From contig JAYMGJ010000680.1 of the NCBI GenBank assembly GCA_037178675.1, positions 1 through 64,000 on the forward strand: a stretch of DNA of 64,000 nucleotides, in the 5' to 3' direction. The translations under genes and the position numbers were made by a program. This DNA is from Scleroderma bovista. Lineage: Eukaryota > Basidiomycota > Agaricomycetes > Boletales > Sclerodermataceae. Every line of letters starts with the position of its first letter. Positions within the stretch are counted from its first letter, which is position 1. This document shows positions 21,943 to 31,532 of the stretch, piece by piece. The notes under the pieces are model-generated. The model was not told where the DNA came from. It searched no databases and saw nothing but the letters and a program-made list of their open reading frames with translations.

Positions 21943-23676
21943 ATGCTCGGCGTGACTCGTCCATGGACACGCTTGAATCATAGACTCATACCCACTGGAA
22001 TCAACTTACAGAGAAGTATCAGTAATGGAAGGGATTTCGTAGGGGATTTGATGGCGAGGGACTTGGTAGCCAATGTGACCCGGTGAGCCATTTCAGACTG
22101 ACACTAGCATGCCCAAATGACGATGCGCCAGACCACACGAGTTGCAACGACACTTGGAGAAGGGTCCTCAGTCTGTATATTCTGGTATCGACCCGACTGC
22201 AAAATCACTACACGCAGGACACCTTATACCATTATTGTGTTTGTTGCATTTCCAGCTGCAGGGAAATAAGGTCATCGCACTGGTAAATGCTTTGTATACT
22301 CTATTCCGTATCTTCTCCAATATATACGCAGATAGGTGGTGCGACTGGACTGGTGGGCGATCCATCAGGTCGCTTGACCGAACGGGAGCTCTCCGAGGCA
22401 GCACAGATCGAGTTTAATGCTGTGAAACTGGTCGATGTCATCCAAAAATTTTTCAATCGCGCTACCGCTTACGCAGCCGGCAAGTTCTCCATCCCTCCGT
22501 CAAATATTGGGGAGATACAGGTCCTCAACAATATTAGCTGGCTCAAGGGTCTCAACCTCTTGGACTTCCTCCGTAATACGGGCATTCATTTTCGCATTAA
22601 TCACATGCTCGGAAGAGACAGGCATGGAACATGCATTTTCGCATTTTATCAATCTAATTTTACTATCGCAGTGTGCGGACGCGTATGAGCGCACAAGAAG
22701 GCATGACTTTCACCGAATTCACGTACCAGCTCTTGCAAGGCTACGACTTCTATGAGCTATACCGGGCATTGGGATGTACGATCCAGGTGGGCGGCTCCGA
22801 CCAATGGGGCAATATCTTGTGTGGTCTCGAGCTCATCAATAAAACACAACCTGGTGAAGCTCCCCTTGTGGAGACTACGAAGGACAAGGGTTTCGCATTG
22901 ACTACTCCTCTTCTAACAAATTCATCCGGTCAGAAGTTTGGAAAGAGTGCTGGAAACGCTGTGTGGCTCGATGAAAACCTCACGAGTCACCTGGATTTCT
23001 ATCAGGTAAGTTTTTTTTTTTTTGCATTTAAGTTTCAAAGACACCACATGTCAATTCACTTGGCAGTTCTTCATGAAGACGACCGATGCAGATGTCGGTC
23101 GGTACCTCAAGATGTTTACTTTACTACCATTGGAAGAGATACTGTCGATCATGCAAGACCATGAATCGCATCCCGAACGTCGTGTAGCGCAAAGAATACT
23201 TGCTGAAGAAGTGACATTAATGGTTCATGGCGGTTGGTTGTGATAATAGGCTTGACCAACTTTCACTAACGTTGTTGGTAGAGGAGGGACTGAATTCAGC
23301 AAAGGTTGCAACTGCAGTATTATTTGGCACTGAATATTCGTCTCTTCGCGCCGATCAAATCATAAAGTCGCTAAGTAGCGATCGTCGACTGGTACTATGT
23401 ACGGAAGACGAGATGTTTAAAGAATCGCTGCCTAATCTTGCGGCGATACACAAGCTTTTACCCTCCAAGTGTAGGCCAAATTCCCGCCCTGGTTTCCTCA
23501 TGCTGAAGTATCCATCAGCTGCTGCGCGCCAACTCACCCTTGCAGGGGGATTTTATTTAAATAATGTACCCCAGAAAGATCCGCATTTCCGCTTGACGCG
23601 AGATAATCTTCTAGATGACAGGGTGGCGATTGTCCGTGCTGGTAAAGATCAGCACCTAGTATTGGCTTTGCAATGA
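21943..23676 (+). CDS. MSY1: Tyrosyl-tRNA synthetase, mitochondrial
   Basis: Exons 21943-22082, 22132-22282, 22332-22621, 22672-23005, 23067-23232 and 23282-23676 give 491 residues. It charges mitochondrial tRNA-Tyr. The N-terminus MLGVTRPWTRLNHRLIPTG is basic with no acid for 30 residues, a good matrix-targeting peptide; it lies in a short exon that ORF scans miss. Class I signatures: YSGIDPTAKSLHAGHL (HIGH region), GGATGLVGDPSGR, QVGGSDQWGN and the KMSKS variant KFGKSAGNAVWL. The C-terminus has an S4-like RNA-binding segment (GFYLNNVPQ). Intron 3 (22622-22671) begins with GC instead of GT; the reading frame and conserved protein leave no GT alternative. Confidence 0.94.
22622..22671 (+). 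other. GC-AG intron in MSY1
   Basis: Exon end AG, then GCATGG to TCGCAG, 50 nt. Splicing here restores LGRDSVRTRMSAQEG, as in other bacterial-type TyrRS proteins. No GT lies in range in the right phase. Confidence 0.75.
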
Positions 23677-23947
23677 ATCCACAAATTATCAGCGGTGTTT
23701 GCCTCTTCGCCTACGCAGCCAAATTAGTAGTGCAGCAGCCGCCCTCCCTTATATTGACCTCGGGTGTTCAGGAACAGGTGTCCAAATAATCGATCGAGTG
23801 GAATATACGCTAGCTGAGGTATGTCTGGTCTTTTCCACAGAATTATTGTCCTCGTCGAGCTCGTTGTCATGAAGGAGCGTCCGCAGATCCTAAGCAGCAC
23901 CTTCGTCACGTCTGTGAAAAATACGATGCTACTCTGATTGCGTGCAC

Positions 23948-25198
23948 CTAGCCCCTCCTAGGGACACCTCTCGGAACACTAGATATCCTGTTTGCAGCTG
24001 AACTCGGACGTGGAATCCTGCCTGTTGAACTGGTGACGCTCTCAGTTGCACTAGTCGAGTGCGTTCGCGTCGTAGTTGAAACACCTGTCAATCGAGAAGG
24101 CGGATGCGATTCCAATGAGACAAGACTTCGCAATATAAAATTTGCGCGATGTACCTGCACCTCTAGGTATACCCCTTCCACCACTGCGTGCTGCCATAGC
24201 AGCAGCACTCGCCTTCGTGCCCCTAACGCCACGCACACCACTGCTGATGCTTGCGCCTGGCCCACGCCCTCGCGGTGCCGGCTTGTTACCAGTAGCGGCG
24301 ACAGTAGCAGCAGCAGCATCCTTCCGGGCTCGTTCCTCCTTCTCACGTTGAGCTGTCTCTTCGGCTTCACGACGACGACGCTCTTCCTCCTCCCTGCGTG
24401 CGGCCTCTGCGCGTTCATGTTCAATCCTCGCTCGCTCGATGGCCTCTGCGCGTTCCCGGGCTACAGCGTCCTCATCCTGAGATAGAATAAAAATGAGATT
24501 CATATTCATTCCTATTTCCAGAAGAGCAGAACCCTATACTTACAGCCTCTGCACCCTCCCATTGTTCGTCAAATATAAGTCGAGTAACCCCCTCCGATTT
24601 GGAGAGCATATTTGCGTACTTGTCTAGCAGCCCGTCCGTCTGAACCAGCTGTTCTGCCACTTGCTAAATTTACAGTGTCGCAACTCCAGTAAGTGGCAGA
24701 GAGTAAACCATCTACACGCATCCATACCTCCGTAGCACTTTTGGCAATACTCAATGCATCGTTGAGCACCGAAAACGACGAGTTGAGCTTTTTCAGTATA
24801 AATAAGTCACGCTGAAGCTTCTCCTCGCGGGCCTTGGCTGCAACGGCTCGTCCTGAGACTGCTGTATTGGCAACATCTTCTTCCATGTTTGCGGTCGCGC
24901 CAGTACCATCGTCGTACTCGTCAACCTCGGCAATAACACTCTGGTCGGATGAGAAGGGGTGCGAAGGCGCGGGCTGTGGTGCGAGCAAGCTAAACCGGGG
25001 GCCATCACGGGTGAAGGGCTTGTCAGAGAGTGAGAGCTCCGAAAGTGAGAGATCGGCACCGCCTGGCCCCGTGTCTTGAAGGTGGAAAGAGTCATCAACG
25101 GGATCGGGGGACGGGAAGGACTCTGAAAGTATGCGAGATCCAATGTCGTCTACCACAGGAAGCGACGACGACGGTGTCGACAGTGACCATGAAGTCAT
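23948..25198 (-). CDS. DUO1: DASH complex subunit Duo1
   Basis: Exons 24728-25198, 24544-24663, 24161-24476 and 23948-24084 give 347 residues. The DASH complex rings spindle microtubules and couples them to kinetochores; it is fungal-specific. The Duo1 core runs from about residue 125: KLQRDLFILKKLNSSFSVLN, LVQTDGLLDKYANMLSKSEG, then LIFDEQWEGAEAD. A long charged coiled segment rich in Glu and Arg follows, and a basic tail with GVRGTKAS-like motifs ending GVPRRG. The N-terminal 110 residues are Ser/Pro-rich and probably disordered. The last exon was placed by phase and composition and is less certain than the first three. Confidence 0.88.
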
Positions 25199-25306
25199 TT
25201 GATTGTATGTATGTAGCGGGAATCCATTGTCCGCCTGAGCCTCTGGGCTGATTACGCTTGTTGCAACTTCCCTTCAGTACTCTATCCTTCAAATTTTTGG
25301 GGGCGC

Positions 25307-27432
25307 CTATGGGAGACTATCATACTCTATGTTGACTCCATCGACATCAGATTTTCCGTTAACACGACTGTCCAGGCGTCGGTGCTGTGGGTGACACGAA
25401 AATGGTCGGAGGTTGTCGATGGTACCTTCAGACAGTTCTTGAGTGTCATTGAACTCAAATTCCTCCTCCCTCAGAATCGAACGATCATGGTTTGAGCCTA
25501 GCGCAGGTATATATACAGCCGAACTGCAACAATATATTCGATCAAAAATGCGTCCAACACATGCGGGCCCAGATCGCCATAATGTCCCCAATGGGCAACC
25601 ACCACTAGTTTTTATCGTCGAATTTCGCGCTCGAGGTTGATTGCGTCGGTGGAGATGGTCTTGCAAACAGCGTGCTATGATGCATGGAGTGCGTGAGCGA
25701 GCATGACCTCCGGAACTAAAATATGAAGAGCAGGAAGAGATCAGCGTGGCACCGACCTGACCCCCAGTTGATTTGAGCGCGTCAAGACAGGCCACCAGCA
25801 CGAATATACAAGATGCAGACCATATAACAAGGGGAAGCACTACCTTGTAGAGCTAAACGGAATGTGAGTCCCTTTGGCGATGGGCGACCGAACGTCAGCT
25901 TCAGAGGGCAAGTGGCTCTGGTGCGGCACTTGCGACCCCTGTACCAAACCAAACGATGCGCACACATCCAAGTCATCTGATGTCTTGACTTTCGTTGGTC
26001 CGTCTCTTGAGGCGCCTTTGGATGAGTTGCAAGCAGTCTGACTCGTGACAATCAAGATTGGCGAAACTGCGGAGTCAACGTATTTGGGACTCGCCACCTC
26101 TGCGATATCAGAGATGGAAGATGTCATGACACAAGATTCATGGAGGCAACCAGGGGGACAATACACTCTGAAAGTGCTTGATCCGCTCCCATCTCCTCGT
26201 CGGACTACCTGGATGTGCGACATACTTTCTGTCCTTCGTGGAGAGGCGGTATGGCAATATTCCAGCGGCTGTTCCGCAAGAAAATCATCAGATCTTGACC
26301 GCTCACACATCTTCGCACCCCTTCCACCTGCATTTCGTAATGACGGACTTGATGACGGTGTGGTTGAGAACGTCACATTTGCTTCGACTCTGCAAGATGG
26401 AAGAACAGGCAACGACAGACTTGGAGTGAGCTGTGATGGCCTCCCGCGATCCATTCTTACGCTTGGGCTTTGGGTGTAGTTGGCATCTTTCAGACTGCGT
26501 GCAGGAGTCTTAAACGACGTAGCAGATAAAGAAGCTGGTTTTGTCCCGGGACGGACTTTAACTTTGGTAGGGTCGAACTCGGGCGGGTTAGGGAGCCAAA
26601 TACGAGGGTCGATTTTCTTCGCAATGAGGATGTCGTCAAATGCCCGATATACCACTCCCCGAGACGCTGCAGTCCTATTTCGTGGAGACTTTGTCCTCGG
26701 AATGCATTCATCCTCACTGGAGTCCTGGGAGGAGGCGGCCATGCCGTGCGGCTGATGCTCTGACATTCTGTCGTTTCCTCGGTTCCCCATCAGGAAAAAC
26801 GGAGACTCTTCGGCGTGATTTAAACATGGTGAATCCCTATCAAAAGTTATCCTGCGAATGTTCCGCCCAGTATGATGCAGTGGGTCATCAAGTTCAAGCA
26901 ATGACACGTGCCCGGTGACCTCTGTCGGCGGAGAAGATGGTGCCGTGGAGATTGAACTGTCCCTCAACATTCTATGCAGCCTGTGGGTGGGCGAGGGGGG
27001 CAGTGAAGGTACTCCACACCTCTGCGTAGCGGAAAGAATCTTCTTGGGTTTCGTGTCGGGCGCCAACAACAAAGACGCCTCTGATGACATTGGTGACGGG
27101 AGAGTCTCCTCATTGGAAGGCGGTTTCGTTTTTTCGCGTTTCTTTCTGCTTCTGTCTGAAGCAGAGGGTACTGCCATGACTTCGCCCCTTTCCAGAGCGG
27201 CTTGGAACACTCGTTCGGCCTCCTCTCTGGTTGAAAACCCCTGGTAGACTGGATGTTCGACACCCCTGACTTTCCATGAAGCCTCAGGCCTACGATATTT
27301 CGTCACATCGAACAAAGTGCCCATCAGTTTCGACGCCTTTATTTACATAACAGTGAAAGGGGAGCTTGATACTAACCAATTGTCATACACGCCAGGCTCC
27401 GTGCCCACTGTTACAGCGTAAAACTTGGCCAT
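25307..27432 (-). CDS. Unknown protein with RNase H1 N-terminal-like (viroplasmin-fold) domain
   Basis: Exons 27377-27432 and 25844-27289 are well supported; a third, 25307-25715, is tentative because its intron would be 128 nt. The start MAKFYAVTVGTEPGVYDNW and HPVYQGFSTREEAERVFQAA form one small domain like the N-terminal hybrid-binding domain of RNase H1: an aromatic strand and the GF-x-T-x-EEA helix start. No RNase H catalytic domain follows. Instead there are about 480 Ser/Pro/Arg-rich, probably disordered residues, with an island VVYRAFDDILIAKKIDPRIW and a Cys-containing stretch YCPPGCLHESC. Binding of nucleic acid is possible but unproven. I do not recognise the rest. Codon use resembles the neighbours. 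Confidence 0.55.
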
Positions 27433-27691
27433 GTTACAGGAGTTCTATGGAGGGTTTATCCAGGCAAGCAGACGTGGACAGGAGAAATGAACTTCGCGTC
27501 TCTCGCTTGAAACGGGTCGCGTCTAATTGGTAAGTCACGGGTTCAAATTCAAACGCAACTCCATTGGCTGCCGCACTTCGAATCAAGCATTCGATGGCTT
27601 GCATGAAAGAAAACAATGTATTATGGGTAGCGATAGCTAGTATTCCAAAAGCCCTCAACGGCTCTACACGTGCAATGTAAATGACGATGGA

Positions 27692-28821
27692 TCAGACAGC
27701 AATGTAGCCCCCACGACTGGATCGCCGTGGCCGGATATTCGAGCATAAGTGGTTTAGCACATCTTGCAGCATGTAAGGAACTTCTCTCCAGAAATCTCGG
27801 TGTCTGTTCGCCCTCAAAATAAGCATACATATCAATCCTACCAACAACGGAACTCACGGAATTAGATCCAAGCCACGGGCACCATAAGTAGAGTAATTGT
27901 AATACGCGCCGAGAGCAAAGTATGCGCAAAAAGCCAGCAGGAGCCTACCCGCGCGGTCCAGAGTGAGTGCAACAGTATGTACAATAGATAGGAAGCGCAC
28001 ATCAAGAAGAAGAACCCGAGCCCACTTCCTACATGCTCTATGGGCACATCGTCTGGCTTTCCCCCACTCCCATCTCCACCCTTCTTGTCGTCCTCTTGTG
28101 GTGGAGGGACTTGTTGAGCTTTGCATGCGGACGGCGAGCTCCACTCCACGGTTGCTTGCCCATCCACATACGCAGAAAATGTGGGAGGTTGTGCGCTCTC
28201 TGCGCATGTAAGATTAATCTTCAGGAGCTGAGTTGCCGAGTTTGAAGAAGAGCTAGGGTAGGAGAGTCCGTGTAATATTATAGACAGACCCTGTGGTGCT
28301 TGAAGAAATAATATTAGCCGCAATCCTGTCAGAGCAAGCCGGAATTGACCAACATGACAGAGCAGCAACCTCTGGGGAGAGGGAGGAAACATGTGCGACG
28401 GGTATGACGGCGGTTATACGGTCGGTGTCCTCGCCGCCCTTCCTATTCGTTTTGGTGAGACAGGCAACTGTACCAGACGAACACTATGCCCTCCTAGATT
28501 AGTCGCCTTGTCATGTAAGAAACGTCTCCTGGCGCACACCTGGTCCTCACTCAATCTCCCCACCACCGGCTCCAGCTCCGCACACAAATCAAATCTCAGC
28601 TCGTCGACGAACTTGCTCGGTGGTGAATCTCTTTCCCGCGTCAAGACTTGTACTCCTTTTAGACTCGTCAGATCGTACTGTGTGCCGTCGAGCGTTGGCT
28701 GACAGTTAAACGGCGAGCTAGAATCTTGTGCGGCGACCCCAAAGAGCGCAGAAAGTAGAAGTACGGCTGAGAAGATATGAGCAGGCGATAGAAGTGTGGT
28801 GCATCTCGGTACTACTGTCAT
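27692..28821 (-). CDS. ATG27: Autophagy protein Atg27
   Basis: Exons 28540-28821, 28354-28483, 28001-28298, 27858-27944 and 27692-27803 give 302 residues. Atg27 is a type I membrane protein cycling between Golgi, endosomes and vacuole and is needed for Atg9 traffic. A signal peptide (about 1-30, ending VAAQ) precedes a luminal domain with LRFDLCAELEP, EDQCSSGTVACLTKTN and SPQGLSIILHGLSYP. One membrane span (GSGLGFFFLMLLLAFCAYFA) is followed by GAYYNYSTYGARGLDLIP and HRDFWREVPYML. It ends RRSSRGGYIAV; the YIAV end is a tyrosine-type sorting signal known to matter in yeast Atg27. It diverges from the ataxin-3 gene over 109 nt. Confidence 0.93.
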
Positions 28822-28930
28822 GTCGGCGGCGAGCAGAGGGTCTGGCGTATACTTGATGGTCGACCATTACATAATACAGGAGAGTCTTGCCATCGTCTGT
28901 GGACTCAGACACAAGATCATAGTATCAGCC
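28822..28930. promoter_or_regulatory. Bidirectional promoter, ATG27 / ataxin-3
   Basis: 109 nt between two divergent start codons, the shortest such gap in the window. It must hold both promoters and both 5' leaders unless one start is further downstream. Confidence 0.5.
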
Positions 28931-30714
28931 ATGACAAGCCTCGATGATCTCAAGAATCTTATATACCACGAGAGACAACAGGAGGGATCAATGCTTTGCG
29001 CACAACATGCGCTGAACTCTCTTCTCCGTAAGTCGTGCATTTTTCGTGTCCATGGCCATAATATCAACGCGTTAATACTACTCTGGCGCCGTCCAGAAGG
29101 AAACTATGTTCGTAGCAAATTGGTGCAGTTAACAGGATTTGTCTCAACCTTCACAATCTAGTTCACTGCGCCTGATCTATCCGATCTAGCCCATAACCTG
29201 GATCTTGCTGAGCAGAGCTACAACGACAGATCTCGAGGCGGAGCCAGCACGAACATGGACGATACAGGTATCGTTAGGTCCAATCCAACTGTATCGTCAC
29301 AGCGTTCAACTATAGCTTCAGGATTTTTCTCGGTACAGGTTCTAGAAAGCGCACTGAACTTGTGGGGCTTGAGGTCAGACCTATCTCAAATCATTCCCCC
29401 AACCTGACCATCCATAACAGTTTGGTGCGGTGGCGCTCAGAGGCCATGCGGCCACATCAGAGCAAACCACAGTGAGTGCTCTTACTTTGTCCTGAATAGT
29501 CAACCTCAATGAGGGATGGGTTTTCAGTCTGCAGCTAGCCTTCATACTCAACCAAAATCAGCATTGGTGCACACTTCGTCGCTTCGGACTGGCAGTCGAA
29601 GGCGGCCACTGGTTCAATCTAGACTCGAATGAACCACGGCCTCGATGGATCGGCAAGACATACCTCGACATCTTCCTCCAGCAGGCAGAACAAGATGGTG
29701 AGCTATTGGCTTCAACTATTGGGTGGAAGGTGCACCTCACGCACATTAGGTTATTCCGTGTTTGTAGTGACACCCACTAATGTGGGTACCGATCTCCCTC
29801 GTACCCGGGCAGACGAGGTCGCAGCGTCCATTCCAGAACCATCATCCGCCCAGCCCTCATCATCTTCTGCCCCACAAAAGGCCTCCGTTGATGTTGATAT
29901 GGAAGATGAAGATATGGATCTGCAAGCTGCATTGCAGGCATCGCTTGCACATCCCACATTTAGCACTTCCCAGGCTTTGCCAAGACATGGCGCTTACTCT
30001 CCACCTCATATTTCAGCCAATCGTGAATTTCCTGCTATCCACAACGACCGGGGATTGGCTACGTCATCCCATAGTCGGATCCATCCTAGCGGATCAACGA
30101 TCCCGCCAAACCAGGACCCATACAGACAAGCAGATGTCGACCCCGTAACTGCCTCCATACAAAGGAATCGTATTATCATGGAGAGGATGCGTAGAGAACA
30201 AGAAATGGCTTTTCAAGAGCAATATGAAGAGGAAGTGTCGGGCCTCGGTGTACCTCGTCCGCCTGGACACTATGAAGCATCTGAGGAAGATGACGATGAA
30301 GAGGGGCATATGCGCAGGGCTATAGAAGCATCTCTCGCGAGACAGCAACACGATGAACACGTCTTGGATGATGATGACGATGACGATGACGATGACTACC
30401 AACCAACTCCACCCGCTGAGCCAGCACTCCGAGTATATGACGACGACGACGAAGCTTTACAGGCAGCACTCAAAGCGTCTTTAGAGACCATGCCTTCTGG
30501 ATTCACCTTACCACCTAGCCCTGGGCCACACCTCATTGAACGATTCACCAGTCCACCACCAGCAGTCTCTCTATCTGAGCAGGAGGCGGTGGAAACAGCA
30601 TCTGAAAGCGAGGATGATACCAGCCGCACTGAATCGGATGGACCACGGGAACGGGAACAGGAGCTTAATTTAGAGGAGATTCGTAAGCGTCGCTTGGCGA
30701 GATTCGGGGGATGA
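28931..30714 (+). CDS. Ataxin-3-like Josephin deubiquitinase with three UIMs
   Basis: Exons 28931-29027, 29097-29107, 29162-29267, 29322-29373, 29421-29471, 29528-29697 and 29750-30714 give 483 residues. Josephin cysteine proteases trim ubiquitin chains. The catalytic Cys is about C23 in GSMLCAQHALNSLL, the His about H118 in LNQNQHWCTLRRF, and the third residue is N in GHWFNLDS, spacing almost the same as human ataxin-3. Three ubiquitin-interacting motifs follow: MDLQAALQASL (about 216-230), HMRRAIEASLARQ and DEALQAALKASLE. There is no polyglutamine tract; instead a run of ten aspartates sits between UIM 2 and 3. Exon 2 is only 11 nt. The protein ends with a Lys/Arg helix, ILRKRR-like (EEIRKRRLARF). 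Confidence 0.93.
30367..30396 (+). repeat. GAY trinucleotide repeat encoding Asp10
   Basis: Ten consecutive GAT/GAC codons in the ataxin-3 gene. The antisense reading gives a misleading Ile/Val-rich hydrophobic ORF. Confidence 0.9.
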
Positions 30715-30876
30715 AGATATGCTCCGTGGTATTTTCCCGTCATATTCATATCCTTTAACCTCCGCTGCATTACTCACTCTTCACCATACATCCATCTTCC
30801 TCCTGCAAAATACAAATACAGTAGTCCGATATCCAGAGATTACTCTAAGGATTCCGCAACAAGTTGAGAAAGTCCT

Positions 30877-31293
30877 TCACTGCTGCCCCTCTCCACCACT
30901 ACCCATAGCGCTCTTCGTTGTGTCGCTGAAAGGTCCCTGAAAAGTGCACCACGATGAATGAAGTATTCGATAAAATTTTGAAAAGATATACCGTGCGTTT
31001 GCTTGTATTGCCGCTCGATGCATCAACCGCCTTCTGAAAATTGGACTTCTCGCTCTGACATGTCAAAAATAAGCACCGCTTCAAAGTACACAATGAAGAG
31101 TATACCTCTGGCTGCATCTTTGCAGCCGCGGACTCGTAAAGTTCCTTGGCTTTGTCCTTCATCTGCTCCGAGGTTGACTTCTGGGAGTCGGGCTGCAGAA
31201 ATGAGCAGAGATAAAGGCAGAGCTTAATCGCGATCATACCTTCACAGTTGCTTGAGCCTTGTCGTATGCAGATTGACGTCCGGTGTCAGTCAT
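30877..31293 (-). CDS. Heat-shock protein Hsp9/Hsp12 family
   Basis: Exons 31240-31293, 31106-31192, 30992-31054 and 30877-30936 give 87 residues, the usual family size. The protein starts MTDTGRQSAYDKAQATVK and has the hallmark PDSQKSTSEQMKDKAKELY, then a second, weaker QKS-type repeat and a polar Gly-rich tail. Family members are small, very hydrophilic proteins, unfolded in water and helical at membranes, induced by heat, osmotic stress and stationary phase. A (GT)n tract lies in the 5' leader and a TATATAA about 75 nt upstream of the ATG. It converges with the ataxin-3 gene. Confidence 0.88.
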
Positions 31294-31310
31294 TTCGATT
31301 AGAGTGAATG

Positions 31311-31332
31311 CGTGTGTGTGGTGTGTGTGTGC
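31311..31332. repeat. (GT)n microsatellite upstream of the HSP gene
   Basis: GTGTGTGTG, one break, then GTGTGTGTGTG, about 20 nt before the heat-shock gene start on the opposite strand, where it reads (CA)n in the leader. Confidence 0.85.
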
Positions 31333-31365
31333 GATATTAACAAGAAACGATGCAGCCAAGTCGGT

Positions 31366-31373
31366 TTATATAT
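31366..31373 (-). promoter_or_regulatory. TATA box of the HSP9/12 gene
   Basis: ATATATAA on the minus strand, about 75 nt from the ATG; consistent with a strongly inducible gene. Confidence 0.5.
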
Positions 31374-31532
31374 TCTGTTGAGGTGGAGAATGGAGCCGAT
31401 CTGCTCCCAAGTGACGCGCGGTGACGCCCTCTATGACGCGTTGGGCGGGTCATGAGGGACATGCAAGAATAACCATACAAAAAATAGCCAATTACAAACA
31501 CGGAATAGTAAGATTATTGCAAGAAACCACTA

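Noticed and set aside
20568..23676. Mitochondrial gene cluster as a horizontally acquired block
   Set aside because: LEU5 and MSY1 have normal fungal introns and base composition, and their neighbours are unrelated; only the shared promoter is notable.
24033..24485. 150-codon plus-strand ORF with hydrophobic C-terminus
   Set aside because: Antisense of the Glu/Arg-rich coiled segment of DUO1, which turns into Leu/Ser-rich sequence when read backwards.
27530..27560. tRNA-like B box GGTTCAAATTC
   Set aside because: The flanking bases cannot form the five-pair T stem and no matching A box or acceptor stem lies upstream.
30094..30402. Open frame on the minus strand with an Ile/Val-rich hydrophobic start
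   Set aside because: It is the antisense of the GAT/GAC repeat and UIM region of the ataxin-3 gene, whose frame is conserved.
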